A DNA stretch of 64,000 bases from Micromonospora lutea (lineage in GTDB: Bacteria > Actinomycetota > Actinomycetes > Mycobacteriales > Micromonosporaceae), in the NCBI RefSeq assembly GCF_016863535.1, contig NZ_BOPB01000013.1, positions 124,001 through 188,000 of the forward strand. The letters are read 5' to 3'. Numbering within the stretch: position 1 is the first letter of the stretch; every line of letters begins with the position of its first letter. A program made the position numbers and the translations under genes. This document shows positions 50,708 through 61,444 of this stretch, in pieces. The notes under the pieces were generated by a model. That model searched no databases. It had not been told where the DNA came from and saw only the letters and a list, made by a program, of their open reading frames with translations.

Positions 50708-52569
50708 GGCTGCTCCCCATCGGTCACCGGGGCGTCGACATCCGGCGCGTCGGCGCTGAGCACGGGTGCGGTGTCGGCGAAGCCGCTGCGCAACCGGGCC
50801 GCCTCCACGCGTTCGGCCGCCTGACGCAGGGCTGTCGCGGTGCGGGCCGCCGGTCTGGCCTGCCGGGTTCGCGCGAGATAGCGGGTGGCTTCCTCGTCCA
50901 GCAGCACCGTCACCCGTTCCAGCAGATTTTCTCTGGCCTTTCGGGCCAGGGTACGCACGGCCTGGTCGCCGAAGATCGCCTGGAGCACGGCCTGACCGGC
51001 GAGGGTGGTGCCGGCCCCGGTGGCGACCTCCAGCCCGGTCGGGATGAAGGCGGTGGAGGCGAAGACCGCGATCATCACGGCCAGCCCGGTGGCATTGACC
51101 GCGTACGCCGCCGTCCGCGCCACGAAGCGTCGGTCGCCGCCCTCGGCCCGGACCAGCTCCAGCACGCCGCGCTGCCAGTCTCGGACCAGCCGCTCGGCGC
51201 GCTGCGGCAGGTCGGCGGAGTGGTGGGCGAGGTCGGGTTCGAGCAGGGCCGCGCCGGCCGGGTGCGCCTTCCATCCGGTGTACGCGTGCTCTGCCGCCTC
51301 GGCGGCCACGCCCCGCAGCAGGGTGACCAGTTGCGACTCGATGGCGTCGCGCAGCTCCACGGCGGGGGCCGGGCGACGGGAGAACGCGGCCATGACCCGG
51401 TCCCGCAGTCGGCCGATCCGTGCCTCGAGGGTGCGGAAGATGTCGCTGGTGCCGATGAACTCCTGCCAGCGGGCGAGTACCTCGCCACGGAGCAGCCGAC
51501 CGTCGCGCAGCCCCTGCTCGACGGTCCGGTGCGCGGCCCGGTACGCCGCGCGTACCCGGTCGTCCATCGCATCGACGGCGGCGACCTGCTCGTCGACGGC
51601 GGCGGCCAGGCGCTCGACGGTGGGGTGCAGGAGGGCCAGCGCACCGCCCAACGTCTGACGGACCACCGCCGAGCGGGCGTCCGCGTCGGCGGCGAGCCGG
51701 GCGAACCAGTCCGCCAGCGGGGCGGTGCTCCGGCCCGGTAGCAGGCCCTGCCCGTCGATCCAGGTTTCCGGGAGCACGAACAGCGGTGCCGAGTCGAGCC
51801 CCTGTTCGGCGAGCATCTCGGCCAGGTGGGTGGCCACCTCGTCGGTCGCCTCCGCGGGCACCCGGTTGAGCACCAGGGCGAGCACCGCACCTCTGACCCG
51901 CGCGCCGTGCAGCAGTTCCCAGGGAACGGCGTCGGCGTAGCGGGCGGCGGTGGTGACGAAGAGCCAGAGGTCGGCGGCGGCGAGCAGTTGGTTGGCCAGG
52001 GCCCGGTTGGCGTCGACCACCGAGTCGACGTCGGGGGCGTCCAGGAAAGCCAGCCCAGGAGGGAGCGCCGGGGCGGTGACCAGGTGCAGGGTGCGGGGAT
52101 CGTCGCCGGGCTGGTTCGTGCGGGTCAGCCCGGGCAGCAGCTCGCCCCGGCGGAACCAGGCAGAGTCGGCCGGGTTGCAGACCAGGACCGGAGATCGGGT
52201 GGTGGGCCGCAGCACCCCGGCAGCGCTGACCCGGGCCTGCACCAGACTGTTGACCAGGGTCGACTTGCCGGCGCCGGTGGATCCGCCGACCACCACGAGC
52301 AGCGGTGCGTCGAGGCGGGCCAGGCGTGGCAGCAGGTAGTCGTCGAGCTGGTCGGCGAGGGAGGCGACGCTACGCGCCGCCGGCTCGGCCGAGGGCAGCG
52401 CCAGCGGGAACCGGGCCTCCCCGATCGCGGCACGCAGGCCGGTCAGGGCGTCTGGCAGGGTGTCGTCCCCGGTGGCCCCGGGCCGGTCCTCCCCGGCGCC
52501 GGTGAACCCGGTGCGGGCTGCGACGGCGGGCGCGCCGGACAGTGAGGCGGGATCGCCGTGCGTCGTCAC
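50704..52569 (-). CDS. Dynamin-like membrane GTPase, first of a pair
   Basis: A 621-aa GTPase with P-loop GGSTGAGKS (residues 95-103), G3-like DAPDVDS and G4-like NRVP. The central 250 residues are helical, and two hydrophobic segments follow (GLAVMIAVFASTAFIP and TTLAGQAVLQAIFG, in the final 200 residues), typical of bacterial dynamin-like membrane proteins. GTG at 52569 starts the operon. The downstream partner gene is joined by a 4-bp overlap. Paired bacterial dynamins usually form hetero-oligomers on membranes; a similar partnership is likely here (inference). Confidence 0.82.
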   Translation of the reverse strand: MTTHGDPASLSGAPAVAARTGFTGAGEDRPGATGDDTLPDALTGLRAAIGEARFPLALPSAEPAARSVASLADQLDDYLLPRLARLDAPLLVVVGGSTGAGKSTLVNSLVQARVSAAGVLRPTTRSPVLVCNPADSAWFRRGELLPGLTRTNQPGDDPRTLHLVTAPALPPGLAFLDAPDVDSVVDANRALANQLLAAADLWLFVTTAARYADAVPWELLHGARVRGAVLALVLNRVPAEATDEVATHLAEMLAEQGLDSAPLFVLPETWIDGQGLLPGRSTAPLADWFARLAADADARSAVVRQTLGGALALLHPTVERLAAAVDEQVAAVDAMDDRVRAAYRAAHRTVEQGLRDGRLLRGEVLARWQEFIGTSDIFRTLEARIGRLRDRVMAAFSRRPAPAVELRDAIESQLVTLLRGVAAEAAEHAYTGWKAHPAGAALLEPDLAHHSADLPQRAERLVRDWQRGVLELVRAEGGDRRFVARTAAYAVNATGLAVMIAVFASTAFIPTGLEVATGAGTTLAGQAVLQAIFGDQAVRTLARKARENLLERVTVLLDEEATRYLARTRQARPAARTATALRQAAERVEAARLRSGFADTAPVLSADAPDVDAPVTDGEQP

Positions 52570-52651
52570 CGCTAAAGCGTGCCCGACGACACAAGGTAAG
52601 ACAACCAGTCAGTAGGACTGACGAGTTGCGCCCATCCGACTCAACCCTGAC

Positions 52652-52697
52652 TTGACGATTTCCGGGGGCGTGGCACTATTGAGTCAAGTCCACTCAA
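52652..52697 (+). promoter_or_regulatory. dnaK promoter region with HAIR operator
   Basis: TTGACG (52652-52657) is a good -35, with a -10 near 52775-type spacing not visible but TATTGA at 52677-52682 at 19 bp. TTGAGT-N7-ACTCAA at 52679-52697 matches the HspR-associated inverted repeat (CTTGAGT-N7-ACTCAAG). HspR, encoded in the same operon, would bind here and repress until heat shock. Confidence 0.85.
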
Positions 52698-52788
52698 CTT
52701 GAGGTGGGGTCGCTGGGGGCGGCACCTGCCGCGCAGCGCGACGGGAGGGCCCGTCACCTGCTCAACGTAACGAAGCGAGGAAGCGAAG

Positions 52789-54660
<1,872 letters not shown>

Positions 54661-54706
54661 CGGTCCTGGCCACCCGAGCTCACGGGCAGAGGGATGAGGG
54701 AGTCGT

Positions 54707-55474
54707 ATGACGGAGAAGCCACGAGCCGCTGACCCGGGTGACACCGGGGCGGCGCCGGGTGGCTCGGCGTCCGAGCCGGCCGCCGGCGACGCGCCGCGGG
54801 TCGTCATCCGTAACAATCGCAAGATCAGCCAGATCCGGGAGCCGGACGGTACGGCGGCGGACGCCGGACCGGATGAGCCAGCGGAGGGTCTGGTCGAGGA
54901 GGCCGAAATCGTGGTCGACTCGATCGAGGTGGAGGCGAGCGCGCTGAGTGAACCGTCCGCCTCCGGAGGCCCGCCGGTGGTCGACTCTCCGGCACGTGCG
55001 GTCGGCGAGTCGTCGGCCGAGTCGACCGCCGGTGGGCTGGGTGCCGAGTTGGAGGCGCTCCGCGTCGAGTTGGACGAGCGCACCCGCGACGTGCAGCGGG
55101 TGTCGGCCGAGTACGCCAACTACCGCAAGCGGGTCGAGCGCGACCGTGGCCTGGTCACCGAGCAGGCCACCGCGTCCGTACTCGCCGCGCTGCTGCCGAT
55201 CCTGGACGATCTCGACCGGGCCCGGGAGCACGGCGACCTGGTCGGCCCGTTCGGTTCGGTGGCCGAGCAGCTCATCGCGGCGTTGGGCAAGTTCGGGTTG
55301 GCTCCGTTCGGTGAGCAGGGCGACCCGTTCGACCCGACGCGCCACGAGGCGGTGGCCCACCAGACCTCGGCCGACGTGACCGAGTCGACCTGCGTGCAGG
55401 TGATGCGTCGGGGCTACCAGGTCGGTGAGCGACTGCTGCGGCCCGCGATGGTCGCGGTCGCCGATCCGGAGTAG
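54707..55474 (+). CDS. grpE: GrpE nucleotide exchange factor
   Basis: A 255-aa protein. The first 115 residues are acidic and disordered, then a coiled coil (LEALRVELDERTRDVQRVSAEYANYRKRVERDR) leads to the beta head (CVQVMRRGYQVGERLLRPAMVAVA). It releases ADP from DnaK. The N-terminal acidic leader is longer than in E. coli GrpE, as in other actinobacteria. ATG at 54707 has GAGGGAG upstream. Confidence 0.96.
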   Translation: MTEKPRAADPGDTGAAPGGSASEPAAGDAPRVVIRNNRKISQIREPDGTAADAGPDEPAEGLVEEAEIVVDSIEVEASALSEPSASGGPPVVDSPARAVGESSAESTAGGLGAELEALRVELDERTRDVQRVSAEYANYRKRVERDRGLVTEQATASVLAALLPILDDLDRAREHGDLVGPFGSVAEQLIAALGKFGLAPFGEQGDPFDPTRHEAVAHQTSADVTESTCVQVMRRGYQVGERLLRPAMVAVADPE

Positions 55475-55559
55475 TGCGCGACGGTGACCCGGCCGCCCCG
55501 CCCGCCGAGCACTGGCGGGCGGGGCGGACCGGGCACGGAGCTGGGGAGGAGGTGTACGG

Positions 55560-56732
55560 GTGAGTTCGAAGGACTGGATCGAGAAGGACTACTACGCGGT
55601 CCTGGGCGTGGCGAAGGCCGCCCCGGCTGACGAGATCAAGAAGGCGTACCGCAAGCTGGCCCGCGAGTCGCACCCGGACCACAATCCCGGCGACCCCAAG
55701 GCCGAGGAACGCTTCAAGGCGGTGTCCGAGGCGTACGCGGTGCTCGGCGACGATGCGAAGCGCCGCGAGTACGACGAGATGCGCTCGCTGTTCGGCTCGG
55801 GCGCGTTCCGGCGCGGTGCCCGCCAGGGGGGTCAGCCGGGCGGTGCGCCGTTCGACGTCTCCGACCTGTTCGGCGGCGCGCAGTCGGGTGGCGGCCGGTT
55901 CGCCGGCGGCAACATCTCCGACCTGTTCAGCTCGATCTTCTCCGGAGGCGGAAGCGGAGGCGCGCCGGGTCCGGCCCGGGGCCGCGACGTCGAGACCGAG
56001 GTGGCGCTCGACTTCAACGACGCGGTACGCGGCGTGACCCTGCCGCTGACGCTGCGGGCACCCGGTGTCTGCGACACCTGCCACGGCAACGGTGCCAAGC
56101 CGGGGACGCTGCCACGCACCTGCCCGGTCTGCCACGGCGCCGGGGTCACGAACCGGAACCAGGGTGCGTTCAGCTTCTCCGAGCCCTGTCGCAACTGTCA
56201 GGGCGTGGGCACGGTGGTGGACGAGAAGTGCCCGGAGTGCCGGGGCACCGGCGGGGTCACCAAGACCCGGACACTCAACGTCCGTTTTCCCGCCGGAGTG
56301 GCCGACGGCCAGCGGATCCGGCTGGCCGGCCGGGGCGAGCCGGGTGAGCGTGGCGGTCCGGCGGGCGACCTGTTCGTGCACGTGAAGGTCCGGCCGGACG
56401 AGATCTTCGGGCGTACTGGCGACGACCTCACCCTGACCGTGCCGATCACGTTCGCGGAGGCGGTTCTCGGCACCGATCTGCGAGTGCCGACGCTGGACGG
56501 CGCGGTGACCCTGCGGGTACCGCCGGGTACGCCGAGCGGCCGCGTACTGCGGGCCCGGGGCAAGGGCGTCAGCCGCCGGGACGGACAGACCGGTGACCTG
56601 CTGGTCACCCTCGACGTGGTGGTACCGGCGCAGGTCTCGGACGAGGCTCGGGCCGCCCTGGAGACGTTCGCCGAGCAGACCGCGCCGGCTGCCCGGGAAC
56701 ATCTCGACGCGCGGGTGCGTCGAGTCGGTTGA
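55560..56732 (+). CDS. dnaJ: DnaJ co-chaperone
   Basis: A 390-aa type I J-protein. The J domain has the HPD motif (ARESHPDHNPGD), a Gly/Phe-rich region follows, and four zinc-binding repeats are present: CDTCHGNG, CPVCHGAG, CRNCQGVG and CPECRGTG. It stimulates DnaK ATPase and delivers clients. GTG at 55560 has GGAGGAGGTG upstream. Third gene of the operon, 85 bp after grpE. Confidence 0.96.
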   Translation: MSSKDWIEKDYYAVLGVAKAAPADEIKKAYRKLARESHPDHNPGDPKAEERFKAVSEAYAVLGDDAKRREYDEMRSLFGSGAFRRGARQGGQPGGAPFDVSDLFGGAQSGGGRFAGGNISDLFSSIFSGGGSGGAPGPARGRDVETEVALDFNDAVRGVTLPLTLRAPGVCDTCHGNGAKPGTLPRTCPVCHGAGVTNRNQGAFSFSEPCRNCQGVGTVVDEKCPECRGTGGVTKTRTLNVRFPAGVADGQRIRLAGRGEPGERGGPAGDLFVHVKVRPDEIFGRTGDDLTLTVPITFAEAVLGTDLRVPTLDGAVTLRVPPGTPSGRVLRARGKGVSRRDGQTGDLLVTLDVVVPAQVSDEARAALETFAEQTAPAAREHLDARVRRVG

Positions 56733-56760
56733 TCGGTGAAGCGGTCCGGAGGTGAGCGGG

Positions 56761-57198
56761 ATGGACGGGTTCGTCGGCTCGGATGACCCGGCATACGAGG
56801 CCAAGGTGCTGATGATCTCGGTGGCGGCGCGGATGGCGGGAATGCATCCACAGACGCTGCGTCAGTACGACCGGCTCGGCCTGGTGCAGGCCGGCCGGGC
56901 GGCCGGTGGCGGGCGGCGCTACAGCGTTCGGGACGTGGTGCTGCTGCGTGAGGTGCAGCGGCTCAGCCAGGACGACGGCGTCAACCTCGCCGGAATCAAG
57001 CGGATCATCGGGCTGGAGCGACTGCTGGAGCAGGCACAGCAGCGGGTCGCCGAGCTGGAGGCCGAGTTGGACGCCGCGTACCGCCGGATGGCGGAACTGG
57101 AGTCGCTGGCCCGCTTCCCCGGCCGTGACATCGTCCCCACCAACCAGACCTCGACCGCCCTGGTGGTCTGGCGTCCCCGACGCAGCCCTGGACGCTGA
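56761..57198 (+). CDS. hspR: HspR, MerR-family heat-shock repressor
   Basis: A 145-aa MerR-type repressor. The helix-turn-helix is MISVAARMAGMHPQTLRQYDRLGLVQAGRAAGGGRRYS, then a coiled-coil dimerisation part (LERLLEQAQQRVAELEAELDAAYRRMAELE) and a short tail. HspR binds HAIR sites together with DnaK, so free DnaK acts as co-repressor. ATG at 56761 is preceded by GGAGGT; GTG at 56752 is an alternative. It follows dnaJ by 28 bp and should control this operon and clpB. Confidence 0.96.
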   Translation: MDGFVGSDDPAYEAKVLMISVAARMAGMHPQTLRQYDRLGLVQAGRAAGGGRRYSVRDVVLLREVQRLSQDDGVNLAGIKRIIGLERLLEQAQQRVAELEAELDAAYRRMAELESLARFPGRDIVPTNQTSTALVVWRPRRSPGR

Positions 57199-57212
57199 CG
57201 CCCATAGGGCAA

Positions 57213-57255
57213 AAAAGGGGGTGTGGCTCCGGCAGGAGGAGCCACACCCCCTTTT
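57213..57255 (+). terminator. Classical intrinsic terminator of the dnaK operon
   Basis: AAAA-GGGGGTGTGGCTCC pairs with GGAGCCACACCCCC-TTTT (14-bp G+C stem extended by A-T pairs), 15 bp after the hspR stop. It is one of the few textbook terminators with a T tract in this window. Confidence 0.95.
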
Positions 57256-57378
57256 CGTTCCTCCGCACGTCGCTGCTCGTTTTCGCAAAACCCGAGCGTT
57301 GGACGGGTTGTCTCGACTAACCTTCAGGAACCAGCTCCAAACCATCTCAATCCGGACTCCGATCTGGCGGGGGGAGCC

Positions 57379-57615
57379 ATGACGGAATCGGCGAAGAGGG
57401 TGGCCGAGGAGACGGAGCAACGCTTCGACGACCTGGCTGAGAGCGTCCGACACCGGTTCGACCGGATCACCAAGGGACGGTTCTCCGACCAGATCCAGGC
57501 CGGCAGGTTCGACGGCCGGGGCGATCGGGTCGGCGCGGAGAGCGGTCGGGTCGGCCGTGGCGCTGGCCAGGTGCGCAGCGACCAGCACCGTCGAGAGCAG
57601 GGCGGGTCGCGCTGA
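57379..57615 (+). CDS. Small charged hypothetical protein
   Basis: A 78-aa hydrophilic protein (MTESAKRVAEETEQRFDDLAESVRHRFDRITKG..., then a Gly/Arg-rich end). The first 35 residues should form a helix and the rest be disordered. It is not part of the dnaK operon, since the terminator lies between. GGGGGGAG precedes ATG at 57379 at a very short distance. Function unknown; the size and charge resemble some stress or antitoxin-like peptides, but no toxin gene is adjacent. Confidence 0.6.
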   Translation: MTESAKRVAEETEQRFDDLAESVRHRFDRITKGRFSDQIQAGRFDGRGDRVGAESGRVGRGAGQVRSDQHRREQGGSR

Positions 57616-57630
57616 CGGTCCGCCGACGTG

Positions 57631-57661
57631 CGGGCCGGGAGCCACGGGGGGTCCCGGCCCG
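57631..57661. terminator. Hairpin between convergent genes
   Basis: CGGGCCGGGA and TCCCGGCCCG form a perfect 10-bp stem with an 11-base loop. Confidence 0.75.
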
Positions 57662-57671
57662 TTCGGCGCGC

Positions 57672-58100
57672 TCAGAGCCGGCGGTTCTCCCGCACCAGGC
57701 CGCCCTCGCACCACTCCCGGTACACGAACAGCTCCGGCCGGGTCAGCAGGACCCGGCTGTTGTGCGCCCAGGTGCGCATCAACTCGTCACCGTTGCGCTC
57801 GGCCTGGTCGACCAGCTTGCGGAAGCGACGCTTCGGGTGCGCCCGGAAGTTCGTCCGGATTCCGTCGGCGGCGTAGATGTAGAGACAGTGCAGCGCGAAG
57901 CGGCGGGCCGGACAATGAATGTCCATGGCAAGGTCGAACAGGGTCATCACCAACCGGTCACCGGAGACCAGTAGATCCCAATCGGGCGGCATCGACGACA
58001 ACGGGACCGAATCGGGGTGATAAGCCCACGCTCGCAACTCCGCCGGGGTGGGGTCGACGGGGTTGGCGAAGCCGTGGAACGCTGACTCCTGCACGCTCAC
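57672..58100 (-). CDS. Hypothetical protein
   Basis: A 142-aa soluble protein with no motif I recognise. It is rich in Arg, Leu and aromatic residues (AWAYHPDSVPLSS, PDWDLLVSGDRLVMTLFDLAMD, RRFALHCLYIYAADGIRTNFRAHPKRRFRKLVDQAE). Start is GTG at 58100 with GGAAGG upstream. The compact helical makeup suggests a small folded protein. It lies between the dnaK operon and clpB on the opposite strand. Confidence 0.7.
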   Translation of the reverse strand: MSVQESAFHGFANPVDPTPAELRAWAYHPDSVPLSSMPPDWDLLVSGDRLVMTLFDLAMDIHCPARRFALHCLYIYAADGIRTNFRAHPKRRFRKLVDQAERNGDELMRTWAHNSRVLLTRPELFVYREWCEGGLVRENRRL

Positions 58101-58268
58101 CGGCCAACCTTCCGCTTTCGCCCGCGGGGGCGTCCGCCCACCGCGAACCCTGGCTGCTGGCCCGACACGTTAACGCGGTACTGGTGAGTACCGGTAGACC
58201 CTGCGGGGAGCAATTCCGCATCTCTTGGTCAACGACAGGAATGAGTGGTGTAGATCACAACGGCTAGG

Positions 58269-58287
58269 TTGAGTGGAATAGACTCAA
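58269..58287. promoter_or_regulatory. HAIR operator of clpB
   Basis: TTGAGT-GGAATAG-ACTCAA, 46 bp before the clpB start, matches the HspR-associated inverted repeat; one more base pairs on each side (G/C). Second HAIR in this window, joining clpB to the dnaK regulon. Confidence 0.9.
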
Positions 58288-58333
58288 CTCTGGTTCTGTC
58301 GGTACCAGTGGACACACCGATCCAGGGGAGCCC

Positions 58334-60925
58334 ATGAACACCGAACGCCTCACCACCCGCAGCCGCGAGACCATCACCGGTGCCGTTGCTCTGGCGAACC
58401 AGCGCGGGCACGCGACCGTCGAACCCTGGCACCTGCTGTTGTCGCTGCTGGACACCGAGGGCTCGACCGCTGCCGGCCTGCTGCGCGCGGTCGGGGCCGA
58501 CCCGACCGAGCTGCGCCGGACCACCCAGCGGGCCGTCGACGCGTTGCCCGCCGCGCGCGGCTCCAGCATCGCCGAGCCGACCCTGGCCCGCGAGTTCGTC
58601 AACGCCATCGGCGCCGCCGAACAGATCGCCCGCCCGCTGGGCGACGAGTACACCTCCACCGAGCACCTGCTCGCCGGGCTGGCCCGGGTCGGCGGTGCCG
58701 TGTCCGCCGCGCTCAAGGCCGCCGGTGCCACCGAGGAGAGCCTGGTGGCGGCCTTCCCGACGGTGCGCGGCGGGGACCGCCGGGTGACCAGCGCCGATCC
58801 GGAGCAGACCTACCAGGCCCTGAGCAAGTACGGCGTGGACCTGACCGCGAGCGCCCGGGACGGCAAGATCGATCCGGTGATCGGCCGGGACTCCGAGATC
58901 CGTCGGGTGATCCAGGTGCTGTCCCGGCGTACCAAGAACAACCCGGTGCTGATCGGTGAGCCGGGCGTCGGCAAGACCGCCATCGTCGAGGGCCTGGCTC
59001 AGCGGATCGTGGCCGGCGACGTGCCGGAGTCGCTGCGCGACAAGAAACTGGTCTCGCTCGACCTCGGCGCGATGGTCGCCGGTGCGTCGTACCGGGGGCA
59101 GTTCGAGGAGCGGTTGAAGTCGGTCCTGGAGGAGATCAAGAACTCCGACGGAAAGGTCATCACCTTCCTCGACGAGTTGCACACCGTGGTGGGCGCCGGC
59201 AAGGGCGAGGGCTCGATGGACGCCGGAAACATGCTCAAGCCGATGCTGGCCCGGGGCGAGCTGCGCATGGTGGGTGCCACCACGCTGGACGAGTACCGCG
59301 AGCACATCGAGAAGGACCCGGCTCTGGAGCGCCGCTTCCAGCCGGTGCTGGTCGGTGAGCCCACCGTGGAGGACACCATCGGCATCCTGCGGGGGCTCAA
59401 GGAGCGCTACGAGGTGCACCACGGCGTACGCATCACCGATGCCGCCCTGGTCGCCGCCGCCGCTCTCTCCGACCGTTACATCACCGACCGTTTCCTGCCG
59501 GACAAGGCGATCGACCTGGTGGACGAGTCCGCCTCACGGCTGCGGATGGAGATCGACTCCCGCCCGGTCGAGGTGGATGAGATCGAGCGGGCGGTGCGCC
59601 GGCTGGAGATCGAGGAGATGGCGCTGGCCAAGGAGCCGGACGCCGCGTCCGCCGAGCGCCTGGAGCGACTGCGCAAGGAACTGGCCGACAAGCGGGAACA
59701 GCTCACCGCCCTCTCCGAGCGGTGGCAACTGGAGAAGAGTCACATCACCAAGCTCTCCACCGCCAAGGAGGAACTGGAGCGCCTCGGCGGCGAGGCCGAG
59801 CGGGCCGAGCGCGACGGCGAGTTGGAACGCGCCGCCGAGCTGCGGTACGGCCGCATCCCCGCCCTCAAGGCCGAGCTGGCCACCGCCGAGGAGGAACTGG
59901 CCCGGCTCCAGTCCGCCGGAGCGATGCTGAAGGAGGAGGTCGGTGCGGACGACATCGCCGCCGTGGTCGCCTCCTGGACCGGCATTCCGGCCGGCCGGCT
60001 GCTGGAGGGTGAGACCGCCAAGCTGCTGCGGATGGAGGAGTCGCTGCGCGACCGCGTGATCGGCCAGACCGAGGCGGTCGGGGCGGTCTCCGACGCCGTC
60101 CGTCGGGCGCGCGCCGGAGTCGCCGACCCGGACCGCCCGACCGGCAGCTTCCTCTTCCTCGGTCCGACCGGTGTCGGCAAGACCGAGCTGGCCAAGGCGC
60201 TCGCCGAGTTCCTCTTCGACGACGAGCGGGCGATGGTCCGCATCGACATGAGCGAGTACGGCGAGAAGCACTCCGTGGCTCGCCTGGTCGGTGCTCCGCC
60301 CGGCTACGTGGGCTACGAGGAAGGCGGCCAGCTCACCGAGGCGGTGCGCCGCCGGCCCTACTCGGTGATCCTGCTGGACGAGGTGGAGAAGGCGCACCCG
60401 GACGTCTTCGACATCCTGCTTCAGGTGCTCGACGACGGTCGGCTCACCGACGGCCAGGGGCGTACGGTCGACTTCCGCAACGCCATCCTCATCCTCACGT
60501 CGAACCTCGGCTCGGCCGTGATCAGCGATCTGACGTTGGCGGAGGAGCAGCGCCGCGAGGGCGTCCTGGCGATGGTCCGGTCGCACTTCAAGCCGGAGTT
60601 CCTCAACCGGCTCGACGACATCGTGGTCTTCGCCGCCCTGCTCGGTGACGACCTGCGGGCCATCGTGGACATCCAACTGGCGCGGCTGCGTCAGCGCCTC
60701 GCAGACCGTCGGTTGGCCCTGGACGTCACCGACGACGCCCGGAAGTGGCTCGCCGAGCACGGGTACGACCCGATCTACGGTGCTCGTCCGCTGCGCCGCC
60801 TGGTCCAGTCGGCGATCGGCGACCAACTCGCCAGGGCCCTGCTCGCCGGCGAGGTCCGCGACGGCGACACGGTTCGGGTCGACCTTCGGGACAGCAAGGA
60901 CGGCCTGTCGGTCACGTCCAGTTGA
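58334..60925 (+). CDS. clpB: ClpB disaggregase
   Basis: An 863-aa AAA+ protein. The N-domain (1-145) is followed by the first ATPase domain (Walker [10 protein letters not shown]), the long middle coiled coil ([54 protein letters not shown]) and the second ATPase domain ([34 protein letters not shown]). It dissolves aggregates together with DnaK/DnaJ/GrpE. ATG at 58334 has GGGGAG upstream. Single gene with its own HAIR and a very strong terminator. Confidence 0.97.
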   Translation: MNTERLTTRSRETITGAVALANQRGHATVEPWHLLLSLLDTEGSTAAGLLRAVGADPTELRRTTQRAVDALPAARGSSIAEPTLAREFVNAIGAAEQIARPLGDEYTSTEHLLAGLARVGGAVSAALKAAGATEESLVAAFPTVRGGDRRVTSADPEQTYQALSKYGVDLTASARDGKIDPVIGRDSEIRRVIQVLSRRTKNNPVLIGEPGVGKTAIVEGLAQRIVAGDVPESLRDKKLVSLDLGAMVAGASYRGQFEERLKSVLEEIKNSDGKVITFLDELHTVVGAGKGEGSMDAGNMLKPMLARGELRMVGATTLDEYREHIEKDPALERRFQPVLVGEPTVEDTIGILRGLKERYEVHHGVRITDAALVAAAALSDRYITDRFLPDKAIDLVDESASRLRMEIDSRPVEVDEIERAVRRLEIEEMALAKEPDAASAERLERLRKELADKREQLTALSERWQLEKSHITKLSTAKEELERLGGEAERAERDGELERAAELRYGRIPALKAELATAEEELARLQSAGAMLKEEVGADDIAAVVASWTGIPAGRLLEGETAKLLRMEESLRDRVIGQTEAVGAVSDAVRRARAGVADPDRPTGSFLFLGPTGVGKTELAKALAEFLFDDERAMVRIDMSEYGEKHSVARLVGAPPGYVGYEEGGQLTEAVRRRPYSVILLDEVEKAHPDVFDILLQVLDDGRLTDGQGRTVDFRNAILILTSNLGSAVISDLTLAEEQRREGVLAMVRSHFKPEFLNRLDDIVVFAALLGDDLRAIVDIQLARLRQRLADRRLALDVTDDARKWLAEHGYDPIYGARPLRRLVQSAIGDQLARALLAGEVRDGDTVRVDLRDSKDGLSVTSS

Positions 60926-60931
60926 TCCCGT

Positions 60932-60974
60932 CCCCGCAGGCCCGCCTCCGACGAGCGGAGGCGGGCCTGCGGGG
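60932..60974 (+). terminator. Long terminator after clpB
   Basis: A perfect 19-bp stem, CCCCGCAGGCCCGCCTCCG and its complement, with a 5-base loop begins 6 bp after the clpB stop. The next gene's ribosome site starts immediately after it. Confidence 0.9.
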
Positions 60975-60987
60975 CGAGGATGGAGAC

Positions 60988-61374
60988 ATGTTCGGGATGC
61001 GGCGCAAGAAGGAAAAGGAACCGGAGCTGGCGACGGCCGTCGCGGATCTTGGTCGCGCCAACACGCTGGCGTTCGGCGGGGTCGGAATCGCGGGCAGGGT
61101 GCTGCCCGAGACCGAGGCGTACCAACGCGTCGCGGCGGCCGTGACCGACCACCCGGCGGAGGTACGCGACCTGCTCGACCGACTGCTCACCACCGGCGGC
61201 CCCGCGGGCCGCGTGTACGCCGCCACCCTGCTGGAACGGCTGGATCCGGCGGCCGGCCGAGCGGCCTGGACGACGTTGCGCGCGGATCCGGCGGAGTTGA
61301 ACACCTTCACCGGCTGCGTGATGGGACGCACCACCGTCGGGGAGTACGCCGCAGAGCGGCTCGCCGCAGCGTGA
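60988..61374 (+). CDS. Hypothetical protein, HEAT-like helical
   Basis: A 128-aa soluble protein starting MFGMRRKKEKEPELATAVADLG. It has a basic first 10 residues, a Gly-rich hinge (LAFGGVGIAGRVLPET), then Ala/Leu-rich helices (RVAAAVTDHPAEVRDLLDRLLTTGGPAGRVYAATLLERLDP) like a short HEAT-type repeat. No active site is visible. ATG at 60988 has GAGGA seven bases upstream, directly after the clpB terminator. Confidence 0.65.
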   Translation: MFGMRRKKEKEPELATAVADLGRANTLAFGGVGIAGRVLPETEAYQRVAAAVTDHPAEVRDLLDRLLTTGGPAGRVYAATLLERLDPAAGRAAWTTLRADPAELNTFTGCVMGRTTVGEYAAERLAAA

Positions 61375-61431
61375 TCTGATCGACGGGTCGGGTCCGTTCG
61401 AACGGCATTGCCGACGCTTGCCGTCGGGCCG

Positions 61432-61437
61432 TACCGT
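61432..61437 (+). promoter_or_regulatory. -10 element TACCGT of a leaderless gene
   Basis: TACCGT is followed by seven bases and ATG at 61445, the same pattern as at 26015, 27457 and 48977. Confidence 0.5.
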
Positions 61438-61444
61438 CCCGGGT

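Noticed and set aside
49022..51274. Upstream extension of the second GTPase to 51274
   Set aside because: The extra residues lie within the first GTPase gene, which is certain; the GTG at 50707 has a ribosome site and 4-bp overlap.
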